Source: Aldrovandia affinis (lineage: Eukaryota > Chordata > Actinopteri > Notacanthiformes > Halosauridae). Taken from it: a DNA stretch of 64,000 nucleotides. This document shows positions 25,390 to 36,284 of the stretch, in pieces. A program made the position numbers and the translations under genes. Positions within the stretch are counted from its first letter, which is position 1; each line of letters begins with the position of its first letter. The notes under the pieces were generated by a model that had not been told where the DNA came from, ran no database searches, and saw nothing but the letters and a program-made list of their open reading frames with translations. The stretch spans positions 810,001-874,000 of the forward strand of contig JAINUG010000307.1 in NCBI GenBank assembly GCA_029706075.1. Reading direction: 5' to 3'.

Positions 25390-26600
25390 TTGCTGAACAA
25401 GAAAAAGATGCTTCTCTCCCCTCTCTTTGCTGAATGTCGCCCAGAGGAGGAGTTTGGTGAAATTACTGTGGGTTACTTTGTCAAAGATGGCGTTTTGATG
25501 AGGAAATGGGTGCCTCATGCCACTTCTGGGCAGGATGGCTGGCCCAGTGTGTCTCAGATCGTCATTCCTGTTGCACTGCGACAAGAGATACTGAGATTGG
25601 CTCATGATGGTAATATGGCAGGCCATCTTGGGATTAGCAAGACACGTGATCGCATATTACGAAATTTCTTCTGGCCTGGTCTGAAACAGGATGTTGTTGC
25701 TCACTGCAAATCCTGTCATGTTTGCCAGCTGACAGGAAAGCCTAACCAAAACATGCCGGTTGCTCCTTTGCAACCTATACCTGCGTTCGGCAAACCTTTC
25801 AGCAGGGTTTTAGTGGATTGTGTTGGTCCTTTGAAGAGAACAAAGAGTGGTAACCAATACCTTTTAACCATCATGTGCGCTGCCACTCGTTTCCCTGAGG
25901 CTATCCCACTAAGGAGAATCACAGCTCCCAGTGTTGTTAAGGCTCTTGTGAAATTTTTCTCGACTTTTGGACTCCCTCAAACAGTTCAATGAGATCAGGG
26001 CTCGAACTTTATGTCCAATGTCTTTAAGCAAGTGCTACAGCAGTTGGGTATCACTCATTGCCCCTCTAGTGCATATCACCCTGAGTCTCAAGGTGCTCTA
26101 GAGAGATTGAGAGGGATTGGGACGAAGGTGTCAGTCTTGTTCTGTTTGCAGCACGGGAGGTGGTTCAGGAGTCTCTCGGTTTTAGCCCAAACGAACTCGT
26201 GTTTGGACATCATGTGAGAGGCCCTATGAGTTTGCTTAGAGAGAGGATGTTACAGACCAACTCCTCTCCCTCTACACCAAATCTGTTGGAGCACGTTAGC
26301 GCTTTTCGACACAGGCTACACCGCGCCAGTAAGAATTTGGAGAAGGCGCAAACAAGAATGAAGGTCTGGTATGATCGGAAGGCACGTAGTCGCACTTTCG
26401 ATGTGGGTGATCAAGTCTTTGTTCTGCTGCCTGTTCAGGGGTCACCATTGCACGCTCGCTTCTCAGGCCCTTATACCATAAAGAAAAGGGTCGGTGATCT
26501 TGACTATCTTATCACCACACCAGAGCGCAGAAAGAAGACAAGGCTGTGCCATGTAAACATGTTGAAGGCTTATCACAACCGTGACGCTTCACCTCAAATA
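25390..26600 (+). pseudogene. Integrase remnant, located upstream of RT
   Basis: In order: the HHCC zinc-binding domain (H of LAHDGN, H of GHLG, then CKSCHVC, about 25600-25730); the catalytic core with Asp in LVDCVGPL, Asp in DQGSNF just after an in-frame TGA at 25990-25992, and Glu in HPESQG (about 26070-26085); and the C-terminal GPY/F module (FSGPYTI, about 26460-26485) ending near VNMLKAYH. The three core acidic residues are all present. The frame changes near 26.13 kb. The domain precedes RT, unlike in ordinary Ty3/gypsy elements. Confidence 0.88.
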
Positions 26601-26779
26601 AGGCCAGTGTTGTCTTGCTCCTCTCCTCCTGTGATGGAGAAGTCAGTTGTTGCCTCAAAGGGAGATGGGGACGGCTTGGTCGTGCCTTTTCGGAGTTTAG
26701 TGGAAGGGCGGTTGCGAAATTCTGAAATGCTAGCCTGCCTTTCTGACCATCTTTCACAGCTGACCGTAGCAGAAAGGCT

Positions 26780-27500
26780 GACATCATTAGTCTCATTGAT
26801 TCATATAGCATTTTATTCTCTGATGTGCCTAGCCGAACCTCCTTAATTGAGCACGACATTGATGTTGGTGATGCCGCGCCAATTAAACAACATGCATATC
26901 GCGTAAACCCAGCTAAACGTGAACATTTACAAGCTGAGGTTAAGTACATGTTAGACCATAACATCGCTGAGCACAGTTCAAGTCCGTGGAGTTCACCCTG
27001 TTTATTGGTTGGTAAACCGGATGGTACTTTTCGTTTATGTACGGATTACCGTAGACTGAATTCAGTAACAAAACCTGACAGTTATCCTCTGCCTCGGATG
27101 GAAGACTGTGTTGATCGAGTGGGGGCTGCTACCTTCGTTAGTACCATTTATCTGTTACGCGGATACTGGCAGGTCCCGTTGTCCACCCGAGCCAGAGAGA
27201 TCTCTGCATTTGTTACTCCAGACGCTTTTCTGCAGTATTCCGTCATGCCATTCGGATTACGAAATGCTCCCGCCACTTTTCAGAGGCTTGTAAACCGTGT
27301 CTTAGCAGGTTTGTCCGGTTGCGAGGCTTATTTAGACGATATTATGGTGTACAGTGCTACGTGGCCAGAACATGTAAGGCAACTCTCTGCACTTTTTGAT
27401 AGGTTAACTGCCGCCAACCTCACCATCAATCTCGCCAAGTGCGAGTTCGGAAAAGCCACGGTTACCTATCTTGGCAAAGTTGTAGGGGGGGGGACAGGTG
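26780..27500 (+). pseudogene. Reverse transcriptase remnant with a lost catalytic Asp
   Basis: A clear Ty3/gypsy-type RT with the motifs SPWSSPCLLV, KPDGTFRLCTDYRRLN, LRGYWQVPL, VMPFGLRNAPATFQRL and YLDDIMVYS. The first catalytic Asp, normally two residues before LLRGYW (KLD in related elements), is Tyr here, so the enzyme should be inactive even apart from the frame breaks. The frame enters from the integrase region by a shift near 26.78 kb and breaks in a G run near 27.49 kb. Confidence 0.9.
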
Positions 27501-27719
27501 CGTCCTGTGGAGGCTAAGGTGGAAGCAATCACTAAATATCCTGTTCCAGACAGCCGAAAGGAATTGAGACGCTTCCTTGGCATGGTGGGGTATTATAGGG
27601 GTTTTTGCAGGAACTTCTCTTCCATCGCTGCTCCCTTAACAGACCTCCTCAGCCCTAAGGTCGATTTTGTTTGGACTGAGGAGTGTGCGGTCGCCATGGG
27701 CGACTTATCTCAGTTATAA
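27498..27719 (+). pseudogene. RT connection and start of RNase H, truncated
   Basis: The frame carries RRFLGMVGYYRGFCRNFS, APLTDLL and DFVWTEEC, the conserved segment between RT and RNase H of gypsy elements. It ends at TAA (27717-27719). Only about 95 bases separate this from the 3' LTR, so the RNase H catalytic domain is missing. Confidence 0.85.
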
Positions 27720-27805
27720 ATTTTATGGGAGTCTTATTTTGTGTTGAGTTTGTGTTAAAAGAGAGACCTTTAATTCAACAACATGCGGGCATATTTGTTG
27801 TCTTT

Positions 27806-27815
27806 AGGGGGGAGA
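27806..27815 (+). other. Polypurine tract
   Basis: AGGGGGGAGA directly abuts the 3' LTR, the usual plus-strand priming site. Confidence 0.85.
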
Positions 27816-28321
27816 TGTTATGAGGTCCTGGGAGTTTTCCCTGACATCCTGCCATCCTTATGAGCTGTTTATATTTTCCTTGCTGTCTGAATGAGAGAGC
27901 CATATCAGGATGCTGATTGGTTGCTGCTCTCTCCAATCAGTAGTGGAGCCTCTTTAACGAGGATGCGATGCAGCTGTGGGGGGCTGGCCTAGCCAGTACA
28001 TAAGTGCTTCGTAACAGTGTTCGGAGAATGCCTGTTGAAGTAAGAAGTGTGAGAAGTCTAACTAGCAGACATCCTTAGACGGAAAGACCGTGTTTAAACA
28101 CTCAAATCTCTCTCTTTAATCTATGGTTTCTTTAGTCTCAGTCTTTTACCTTAAAGCAAACTTTATTTCTGTTCTAAGCTGTAAAGCTTTCTAGTGGGTA
28201 GTGTCAAAACGGCACTGCCTTTTTCAGAACCCTTTTCTTTTTGTTGAAGTTTGTTTGGTTGAGTTTGGTTTTTCTATGTTAGTTCCCTCTTGAGCGACGA
28301 TTTTATGTTGGGAACGTAACA
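27816..28321 (+). repeat. 3' LTR
   Basis: 506 bp, TGTTATGAGG to GAACGTAACA, matching the 5' LTR with few differences and followed directly by the target duplication ATGAT. It is slightly longer because of an approximately 10-bp internal duplication near 28260. Confidence 0.95.
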
Positions 28322-28596
28322 ATGATAATCGTACTACTTAATATCACGGTTTTCGGTGTATCACGGTATCCGTTTTTAAGCAAAAAAAATAAAAAGTATC
28401 ACACAAAGTTTAAACTCGATCTGTTTATTGTATGGCTCTTTGCAGATTTATATACCATTTTAATTGAAAAATAAAACAAAAACTGAATATAGCTCACTCA
28501 TAATTATATGTTTAAATCAATTTAAATCATTCACTTTGCGAATTATGCGACATTTTGCTTTATCACGTTATGAGCTTATCGGATCTAGTACTATTT

Positions 28597-28875
28597 TTAG
28601 CTACTCACTTTTTGCACTGTGGCATAATGTGAAGGATGATGCTCACGCAGGTGGAATGCAAGGTTTGACGTGTTCCCTCCTCTGGCCATTACATGTTTCC
28701 CACATTCTCTACAGATGGGAGATTTGTTCTCAACAACACCATATTTTTTTCTGAATCCAAGGTGAGTCCACACAGATGAACAAGTTCTCTTTTTGGGGGG
28801 ATATAATTCGTCATCACAGACTGCCTCGGCATCGGAATCAGCGTCCGACATCGCAAGTTTTATAAGGGACTGCAA
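28597..28875 (-). pseudogene. BED zinc-finger fragment of a hAT transposase
   Basis: A 92-residue frame. The original start is probably the second Met, before SDADSDAEAVCDDE. Residues from about 35 on form a BED-type finger: aromatic W and F/Y positions, CRECGKHV with two Cys, then HLREHHP with the His pair. BED fingers form the N-terminal DNA-binding domain of many hAT transposases and of ZBED host proteins. The frame stops soon after the finger and no RNase H-like transposase domain follows. The protein is therefore a truncated remnant, transcribed in the same sense as PEX14. Confidence 0.75.
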
Positions 28876-29460
28876 ACTGAGATTTATGCCGTGTAGCTAG
28901 CTAGCTAATAACAGCTACCTACCAGGGCTGGGAAATGTGAGGGAGCTGTCTGCATGTGTGCAATCGCGTTGTAAACAAAACAAAATCTAAGGACAGCCAA
29001 AGAGATGGGATTAAATTACATTAGCAGACACCCCAGGTCCAATATTATATTATTTAATATGGGTTATTTAGACATTTTAGTAGGGTAACAGTTCAAATAT
29101 TTTTTTCCCTGCCTGAAAACAGCTTTTGCCACATGATTTACTATCATGGTGTTACATTAAGTTTATGATAGAAATAAATAGTAAATAGTTTTAATATCAT
29201 GGTATGCCATCATACCGGTATACCGTCACACCCCTAAACCTTACCAAGGGCACTGATTTGATAAGTGTTCGGAAAGGTTGAAGTAAACACTGCACGAAAT
29301 TCATTTGTAAAAAATGTTTTTCCCCCCCAGAAAACCTCAAATGAATTTCAAGCACCAATTAGACAATAAGTGAGGCACGTTTATAGATAATGTTTGAGAG
29401 AATGACTCTTTGGTGCCCTTGAGCACACTATAAGTGAGTGTGTGAGTGTGCGGGTAGTAC

Positions 29461-29552
29461 CTGCTCAGTAGCAGACCCTTAAGGGACACGATCTCAGCCT
29501 TCAGTTCAGTGATAGCCTGGGACTCCAGCATGCGGTTGGCTGCAGAGGAAGT
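29461..29552 (-). CDS. PEX14: PEX14 exon 8
   Basis: A 92-bp exon encoding TSSAANRMLESQAITELKAE and on to LKGLLLS, the conserved segment just before the proline-rich tail of vertebrate PEX14 (probable coiled coil). The donor is AG|gtactac. The phase (0 in, 2 out) joins correctly to exons 7 and 9. Two overlapping AGs occur at the acceptor (ctctcagag); I chose the proximal one because it keeps frame with exon 7. The intron upstream in transcript sense is an extremely long pyrimidine microsatellite. Confidence 0.93.
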
Positions 29553-29875
29553 CTCTGAGAGAGAGAGAGGGCGAGACAGAGAGAGAGAGACAGGGACAGA
29601 GAGGGCGAGACAGAGAGAGAGAGACGGACAGAGGGCGAGACAGCGAGGGAGGGAGAGGGAGAGAGAGACAGGGAGTGACAGGGCGAGACAGAGCGTGAAA
29701 GAGAGAGACAGGGCAAGACAGGGAGAGAAAGTGAGAGATAAAGAGAATGAGAGACAGGGAGAGAGAGAGAGCGAGTGATGGAGAGAGAATGAGAGAGAAC
29801 AACAGCGAGAGAGTGACAGAAAGAGAGAGAGACAGCAACAGAGAAAGAGAGAGACAGACAGAGAGAGAGAGAATA
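29553..29875 (-). repeat. PEX14: GA/CT-rich microsatellite forming the exon 8 polypyrimidine tract
   Basis: About 320 bases of (GAGA)n/(GACAGA)n on the plus strand, hence CT-rich on the PEX14 sense strand. It runs directly into the 3' splice site of exon 8. Long Ser/Leu or Glu/Arg frames across it are artefacts. Confidence 0.95.
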
Positions 29876-31028
29876 GTCACAACCAGGGGTCTGAGTTGGG
29901 CCAGGCCAGGTCACCGGGTCTGTGCAATTCATAGGAATACTGCTTTTGGTGGTCATGCACCGTCACACAAGCATGCATGCACGCACGCACACACGCACAC
30001 ACACACGCATGTCACAGGCCACATTTTCTGTCTCTCCCAAAGAGTGGGACTTATTTCATGGGCCGATTATTTATAATTATGAAATGTTTAACAAAACATA
30101 CATACACCTACAGGCCCATACTGTAGATTCAGTCATAGCCACGCCCTGATCACACCACAGTCTAAAGAACTGCAGACAGGTTGTAAAAAAAAAAAAAAAA
30201 AAGTTAAAAAAAACTTTTGACTTCATCCTCTGCCTGACAACAATACCTTTCTCAGACAGTAATGGGACTGAATCATGCAATTTTTACATAATTTTCCATA
30301 TTTCCGAGGAGTGATCGGTACAGGACAGGGGTGGTTGATAAGAGGCCTGGTGCACAACAATGGCAGCATTCATCCACCCTCCAAAAGTCTGTAGGCTTTT
30401 ATTAAAAGTTGGTCTTATCACGCAATGCTTGGCATAGGATGAATTGCTACCGTGGGTGATGGCTAATTGTAGTGGGCCTCCAGATATTTGAATGGCAAAT
30501 CGGTTCAAAAATATACATCCATCTCTCTGCTTTTCCTTTGTTTTGTTTTTTTAAATGGACAGCTTGCTTGCAAAGTCAGTCATGGCTCAGAACTCATCTG
30601 CTGTGGGCCCCAGGAGGCTCGTGGAATGTGACACTCCAGGTACCAGCAGTGCGGCCAATTACAGCGCAGGCAGCCTCGTAAAGCGTGCCCCGCATCACGA
30701 AGCCGACAAACGTGTCTCCGCGAACGACGACAGTGAAAACCGCGCTCCGTAAAAAAACAAAAAACAACAACAACGAGGTGACAAGATACAAAAATCCTTC
30801 CAGGACACCCTTCGGGGTGCAGTGTCCACTTTTACGCACGAGTCAAAGGGACACATTCCGTATGGAAGACAGTCTCGTCTGGCCGTGCGTCTCCTGGCCC
30901 CCTCTGTACCGGCGCTCCTGTGAAGCCCCCTGATGGAGCGCTTGCAGGACTGTGTGTTAACGGATGAGGTGTTCGAGGTAAAACGCTCTGAAGGATTAAG
31001 CGGAGATCCCCGGCACAGATCCTTTTAC

Positions 31029-31080
31029 GGGGAGGGGGAGGAGGGGGGGGGGAGGAGGGGGAGGGGGAGGGGGGGGGGGG
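31029..31080 (+). repeat. G-rich tract, G-quadruplex candidate
   Basis: An almost uninterrupted series of G runs of 4-12 separated by single A or GA, long enough for several G-quadruplexes on the plus strand (template strand of PEX14). Confidence 0.85.
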
Positions 31081-31450
31081 ACACAGCGCTGTCTGGTAAA
31101 CCCACACGGAGTCAAAGGGGAGCACCTGCCTCTTTGAACAGGCCGCAGGCAAACGCCCCTTGGTCTGCGCCCTAATCCCCCCCCAAACCCCCGCTCTCTG
31201 AAGTGAGGGAGAGACGGGGGGCAGGCGGAAGATATAGATTAAGCCCCCGGGAGGTGGGGGGGATAAATAAATAAAGACAGAAAAGAAAGATAAAACTGTA
31301 ATTAAGAATCTCTGACTCCCCAGCAGCGGCTGGTTAGAAGAGTCAGAGAACCCCCCCCCCCCCCATAACTAGGACTCTATCACATGTAATGAAATCTTAT
31401 AGAAATTAATTGAATCACATGTGAAAGGGATCAGACTAATTTACAGTGGT

Positions 31451-31454
<4 letters not shown>

Positions 31455-31491
<37 letters not shown>

Positions 31492-31500
31492 GGGGGGGGG
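31455..31500. repeat. (GT)n microsatellite followed by poly(G)
   Basis: Seventeen GT units, then twelve G. Confidence 0.95.
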
Positions 31501-33544
31501 TACCCTCTTCTGACCTGGCCTGTGTTTTTGAGGGCACATCTGATCTCACCTCACTGCATTGGGGCCCTGTGAAAACACTCTTATTACAGGCTTCACCTCA
31601 TTACAGCCATCTTAATCTCCCCCCCAGATCCCAAAGGCTCCCACATAATAAGGCTGGAATGTACTTCTCTCTAATTTTACCTTTGGAAGGAAAAAAAATA
31701 ATTGCTTCAGAGGCTGAGGCATGGACTTCCATGAAATAAAATTAAAATTAAAACATGTATAAAAAAAAATTTTAAAGGGAAAAAAAACTTGGGGGGGGGG
31801 TTACAAGCACCTCTGCTGCTGACACTCCACCCCCCCACCCTCCTAAGCCGAAACAGCACAGCACATTCACTTCTGCTCTTGTTCTCCACACCGAACCTTC
31901 AGCGGGAGCCATAAAAACTGCCCAAATTTCCCCCGCTGCACAGAAGGGGCATTAAAACCGGGGCCAAGAACACAGCGGTGAGTTTCAGCTTCGCACCTGA
32001 ACGCGCTCCACCTGGGACCCCCCTGCTGCGATAAAGACATATAAACAGTGTCACAGTGTAAGCCGCGCACTTCCGATTGGGCCCGGCCCTGGTCTCGGCC
32101 CCTCCCCCCCATTCCGATTGGACCCTGCCCTGGTCTCGGCCCCTCCCCCGTTTCAGAGGACCTCTCAGGGGCGTGCAGCGAAAAGGTAGAGAAAATTGCC
32201 GAAGAGACAAAACGCAGAGGTGGGATTTAAAAATGGCCTCTGCAGAGAGGGCGTTCGCAAGCACAGCATCAACTCCACTGCTAAAGACGGCACAATAAAA
32301 ATAAATGATGATAAATGCCTGCAGACCATTAGCAACAGATAATACCTAAACGAGCACTCTTTTAAATGTCCAGATGCAAATTAATTCACAGTGACTAACA
32401 GATTGTTGCTTTTTTTTCCTCCCTGGTAATGTATGTATATTTATGGTGGAATTATCTTCAAAATAAATCCCTTTGGAGTATTTCAAAGTGCATAAGCTGG
32501 CATCGTTTATTTCTCTATTTATTCGCCATCCCAGGAACACGAGCGTTCTGCTCGAAACGGAGCAGTTCCTAATGTTTTATGTGCTAACGCTAATAAAGAC
32601 CGAAGTGGCACTGAACTGAAGCAGCAGCGCAATCGCAATAGACTGCTAAATATTCGGATCGTCTCGTCAAAAACTGGGCGCTTGTAAACCGAAATGTGTC
32701 CCGAAGCGCACAGTACGCAGTCCTCCACTGCATGCGCGTACGTGTGTGTTTGTGCGAGTTTGTGCGATGTAAGGGAGGGTTTCTGTAAAGCTGCAATTGG
32801 TGAAACCACAAAACTTCCTCATCTGCAGAGCGAGCTTCCAAGAGAAGTCCTCAGAACTGGCAAGAGTGCAATTTGGTGGTTTCGGGTCTATAAGAAATGT
32901 TTACTTAGCAGCCGAAGAAACAGAAGTCGCCATGTGTTTCGGGTTAAATGCGCATTTCCGCGTTAAGAGGTTTAATTGCCACGGCTGGCGCACTTTACGC
33001 TGCGAGGAGAAACCCAGAAAGCCCGCCTGAGAAAACCGCTAACTGAAAAAGATAAGTAGCTCAACAGCCCAACATGTGTTCTTAATCACACGCTCCGGAC
33101 CTGAAAACAATTTCCCAATTTCCCATATGGCTTGACACAACAGAGCTCTCGCGTCTCCAAAGAAAATTTAAGATCCAACGCTATAACGCTATAAAGTTCC
33201 GTTTATGATTTGTTTAATGGCCGTTTTGATGTGAAATAGACTTTTTTTTACACGCTGCGGCCGTCCGAGGCGGCACTCGTGGCAAACGAGGCTCAAGCTT
33301 TTTAATTTAATTGATATTTTGACAACAAAACACCACCTCTCTCTCTTCTTTTCTCTGAGGCACGTCTGGACCGCTGTTAAAGTGCGTGTGACAGTAGACG
33401 GATCTGACTGCGGCCTGCCGGGGCAGGAGTTATTCACGGTAATGACGTCGGTTCGAATGCGGGCTCTGTTGAATCTCGCCACGTTCGTTAAGATGATCGC
33501 TCAATAAAACGTTTAGTTTTGGGGCGCGTGAGTTTAGAAAGATT

Positions 33545-33577
33545 GGGGTGGGGTTGGGGTTGGGGTTGGGTTGGGGG
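33545..33577 (+). repeat. GGGGTT short array
   Basis: About five units of GGGGTT/GGGTT, resembling a ciliate-type telomere repeat but probably just a short G-rich microsatellite. Confidence 0.8.
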
Positions 33578-35329
33578 CTTCACAATGAGTCACAGCCCTG
33601 CAGTTTGGATAAAAGTAGCACGGGAGGTGGATTCGTATTTTTCTCTGGAGACAGATGTGATCGCATATGTTTTCCTGCAGGTTCCAGATGCTACATTCAA
33701 ACACCCATGTGCTTAACAAGCTGTGGACATAAAACACTGCCTGAGCCTCCATTCCGCCGCAGCTTTTTGGGCTGATTACGGATGATTTATCGCAACGCTA
33801 TAAGACAAAAGCGCGAGTTCTGCGGCATATTAAAAGTATGGAGGCCGAGTGGTGGGGATGTGCTTTTTTAAATCAATCTCACCAAACTCAACGACGCCCC
33901 TTCCCTCCGCGGGCTGTTGCTCTTTACGGAGTATAAACACGGAACGTGAAATTAAGCCCAATCAAAACGGGGGCACGTCACGAAAGCTCCAATTAAAACT
34001 CAGATCCCGTCACCGGGAGAGAAGAAAAGACCACCGCCTCCGTGAATTGAACGGCAAAGCGAAGTGCGCCGGTCCGCGCGCTAACCGCGAAACCTTGTTA
34101 CGGCACGTCTCGTTGATCGCCGTTTACGGGTTAGCAAACCGCCTCTGAGACAGGCTTTCGGTTGAAGAGGGACTTTCATTCTCAGAGACGAGGAGGAGGC
34201 CATGCCAGTGCAGTCCTAATGAAAGAGAGAGCCCCCTGGGCCTTGGCTTTGGCCTCTCTCTCTCTCTTTCTCTCTCTCTCGGGCGATAACCCAAGCGCTT
34301 TATGACAGAGAGCCCCGCCCCCTTTGGCCTGCAGGTTCGCCCCGTCTTCGTAAATACACAGAACATGACCCCCTGGCCAACAAGAACATTTTTTATCAGG
34401 GAGGGGTACATTAATCTCCCTCTGTTGTTGAAAAATGTGACTTGTTGTTTTAAACTCAAGACGGCCTCAATCCTCTGAGGTTACATGCTTGGGGGGGGGG
34501 GCGGGGTCTTAATGTTCAAGACAAACACGACTCCAAATACGACACAAAGCTGCAATTATTGCAAGATTCTGCTCAACTACACATTGCAAAATTGTACAAA
34601 AAGGAACACAGCTTTAGCTATGTTACTGAATTCATGGAGAGTGATAGATTTCTTAGGGGCAGGAACTTCACCTTAAATAATGCCCATTTGTCAATTTAGA
34701 ACATTTTCTCAACAGAGGAAATGGATGTTACGCCACATGATGGTTGGCTGCATTCTCCAGCTTTGATCATCCACAGCCATCTTGAGGGCAACCCCGAGCT
34801 ACTGTTACCAGTTGTCTTATCAGCCAGAATCTACTACAATTACTTCCTTGTCCTTAAGGCAAATCATTTTGCAAGTTTCAACCCATTCTGTCTATAACTG
34901 TATCGGTTACCCTGGTTCTCAGGCAGACAGAATGATTGACAGACAAACACACACTGGGGTGATAACATAACGACTGCTCCATCTAAAGATAGAGGGTTTA
35001 TAGATGGGTCATAATTCCAGCTCGTAACTCCGACTGGTTGTTTGTTGAATGTTTGTAATGTTTTTTTACGAGCTTGTCCAATGTCATATGTACTAATGCT
35101 CTGACCTGCCATGAGGTCTTCTGATCATGTCTGCCCATCAGAACTGAATTGTTTACCACAACTACTATTGCCATTTAAATTTTTTTTTATTTTTCTATTT
35201 ATTTATTTTCAAAGTAATTGCAGCCACACGTTTCTACAATGGGGATAATACAGTTATTTATCCATCTCTCTAACCATCAATCCATCAATGGAGCGAAAGG
35301 AAAGAACTGAAAGATTGACGCTGGATGCA

Positions 35330-35560
35330 GGTAGAAGTGTTCTTATATAAAGACAAGTTGTTGTTTTTTTTACACAGAGAGTTGCCAATGCCTGGAACAG
35401 CTTGCCAGGTTGGGTAGTAGAGGCAGAAACATTTGGGCTATTCAAGTTCAGGCTAGATGCAGTACTATCTTTAGATTAGGACATGACATGCCTAGATGGG
35501 CTGAAGGGCCAGTTCTCGTCATTATGTACTCTTGTGTTCTTATATATTCTTACATTCATT
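35330..35560 (+). mobile_element. CR1-like LINE 3' end (truncated)
   Basis: The sequence passes through cacagagagttgccaatgcc, tggaacagcttgccag, gatgggctgaagggcc and ctcgtcattatg, and ends with gttcttatat-type repeats. This is the characteristic 3' region of fish CR1-type LINEs, which end in short TTCTTATG repeats. No ORF2 coding region is present, so it is a 5'-truncated insertion. Confidence 0.7.
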
Positions 35561-36186
35561 ATATATTTTATTATGTAAATTATTCTGTAAAAATGATGTA
35601 TTCTTGTGTTCTTATGTATTTTGACATAGTCCCAATGTGGTGGATTAGCCCTGTGAAAAGAGCGTGCGACAGCGCTCACAAGAACATTTCTCTTAACCTC
35701 CCCTTTAGTCACGTGCAGAGGTACACAGGATAAATCCAAGACCGGATGTATGAGTGAGTTCATCTCATTTGTGTAAATCTCTTCATTTTCCCTCCCTTTT
35801 TGTCATGACGTTCCTCAATAAACCGCCCTCGGCGGTGGCCAGACGGCAGGACGTGGAGCGAGAAGAGAACTGGCGGCCCTGCAATCAAGAGGGACTGCAG
35901 ACTCAAGATTGTCCAATGCACACCGTGGCTTCTGTGAACCAATCGGGGGGCTCTGATTGGCAACTCCCGTGGCTCCAGGCCACGGTTACAGTCCATGATT
36001 GGTCAGATTAGAACAGGACTTTAATGTCCACCTGGAAGTGGAAGCTTGCTGTAGGCTTCGCCTCCCATCATACCTTGAGTTGAAAAGAAGAGTTAGAAGA
36101 AACGCTCTGGTGGGGTTTTTGGAAGAGAGCTCAGTGTGTGAGAGGGGTGGTGACGAGGGGTGGTGACAGGGCGAGGGGTGTGTTAC

Positions 36187-36284
36187 CTCAGAGGTGGCCA
36201 GGTCATGTGACAGCTCCTGTATTCTCTGCTGCTGCTGCACGAGGAGGTCCTGCACAGAGGCGAGCGTCATCTGCAGCTGCGTGA
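36187..36284 (-). CDS. PEX14: PEX14 exon 7
   Basis: A 98-bp exon encoding 33 residues when the first base is supplied by exon 6: VTQLQMTLASVQDLLVQQQQ then RIQELSHDLATSE. This is the coiled-coil region of vertebrate PEX14, following the membrane segment. The acceptor is cgcag|TC and the donor GAG|gtaac. The coiled coil mediates oligomerisation in the family. Confidence 0.96.

Larger units (their letters stand above)
22997..28326 (+). mobile_element. Gmr1-like Ty3/gypsy LTR retrotransposon, defective
   Basis: The element is 23002-28321, with 5-bp target duplications ATGAT at 22997-23001 and 28322-28326. It has two LTRs of about 500 bp, a tRNA-Val-type primer-binding site and a polypurine tract. 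The coding remnants lie in the order gag, protease, integrase, reverse transcriptase, partial RNase H. Integrase before RT is the Ty1/copia order, but the RT and integrase sequences (GPY motif, YLDD context) are Ty3/gypsy. This combination defines the Gmr1-like group first seen in cod. There are nonsense codons at 23716 and 24373 (gag) and 25990 (integrase). Frame changes occur near 25.13, 25.41, 26.13, 26.78 and 27.49 kb. Confidence 0.93.
22958..29244 (-). mobile_element. hAT transposon with 8-bp target duplication, carrying a nested LTR element
   Basis: The element proper is 22966-29236. Its ends are inverted copies of TAGGG(G/T)TGTGACGG. It is flanked by the direct 8-bp duplication AACCTTAC (22958-22965 and 29237-29244), the target-site size of hAT elements. 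Without the nested LTR element it is only about 0.95 kb, so it is internally deleted. It keeps a BED zinc-finger frame (28597-28875, minus) but no hAT catalytic or dimerisation domain. It sits about 217 bp inside the intron from the exon 8 donor. Confidence 0.88.
20274..29460 (-). other. PEX14: PEX14 intron 8
   Basis: A 9.2-kb intron bounded by a gt donor at 29459-29460 and the ag acceptor before 20273. It contains a (GGGC)n run near 20294-20320, a possible conserved non-coding block at 20941-21200, a minus-strand SINE-like copy at 21603-21905, a SINE tail at 22775-22825, and the nested hAT/LTR insertion at 22958-29244. The insertion accounts for about two thirds of the intron. Confidence 0.9.
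29876..36186 (-). other. PEX14: PEX14 intron 7
   Basis: Non-coding. It contains CA/CG repeats near 29970-30010, a G-rich run at 31029-31080, (GT)n followed by poly(G) at 31455-31500, a GGGGTT array at 33545-33577, CT-rich repeats near 34255-34280 and a CR1-like LINE 3' end at 35330-35560. The remainder looks unique, and no host coding exon is seen. Confidence 0.8.

Noticed and set aside
29501-29956. Ser/Leu-rich frames across the GA repeat
   Set aside because: Low-complexity translation of the microsatellite; only the short exon 8 portion is real.
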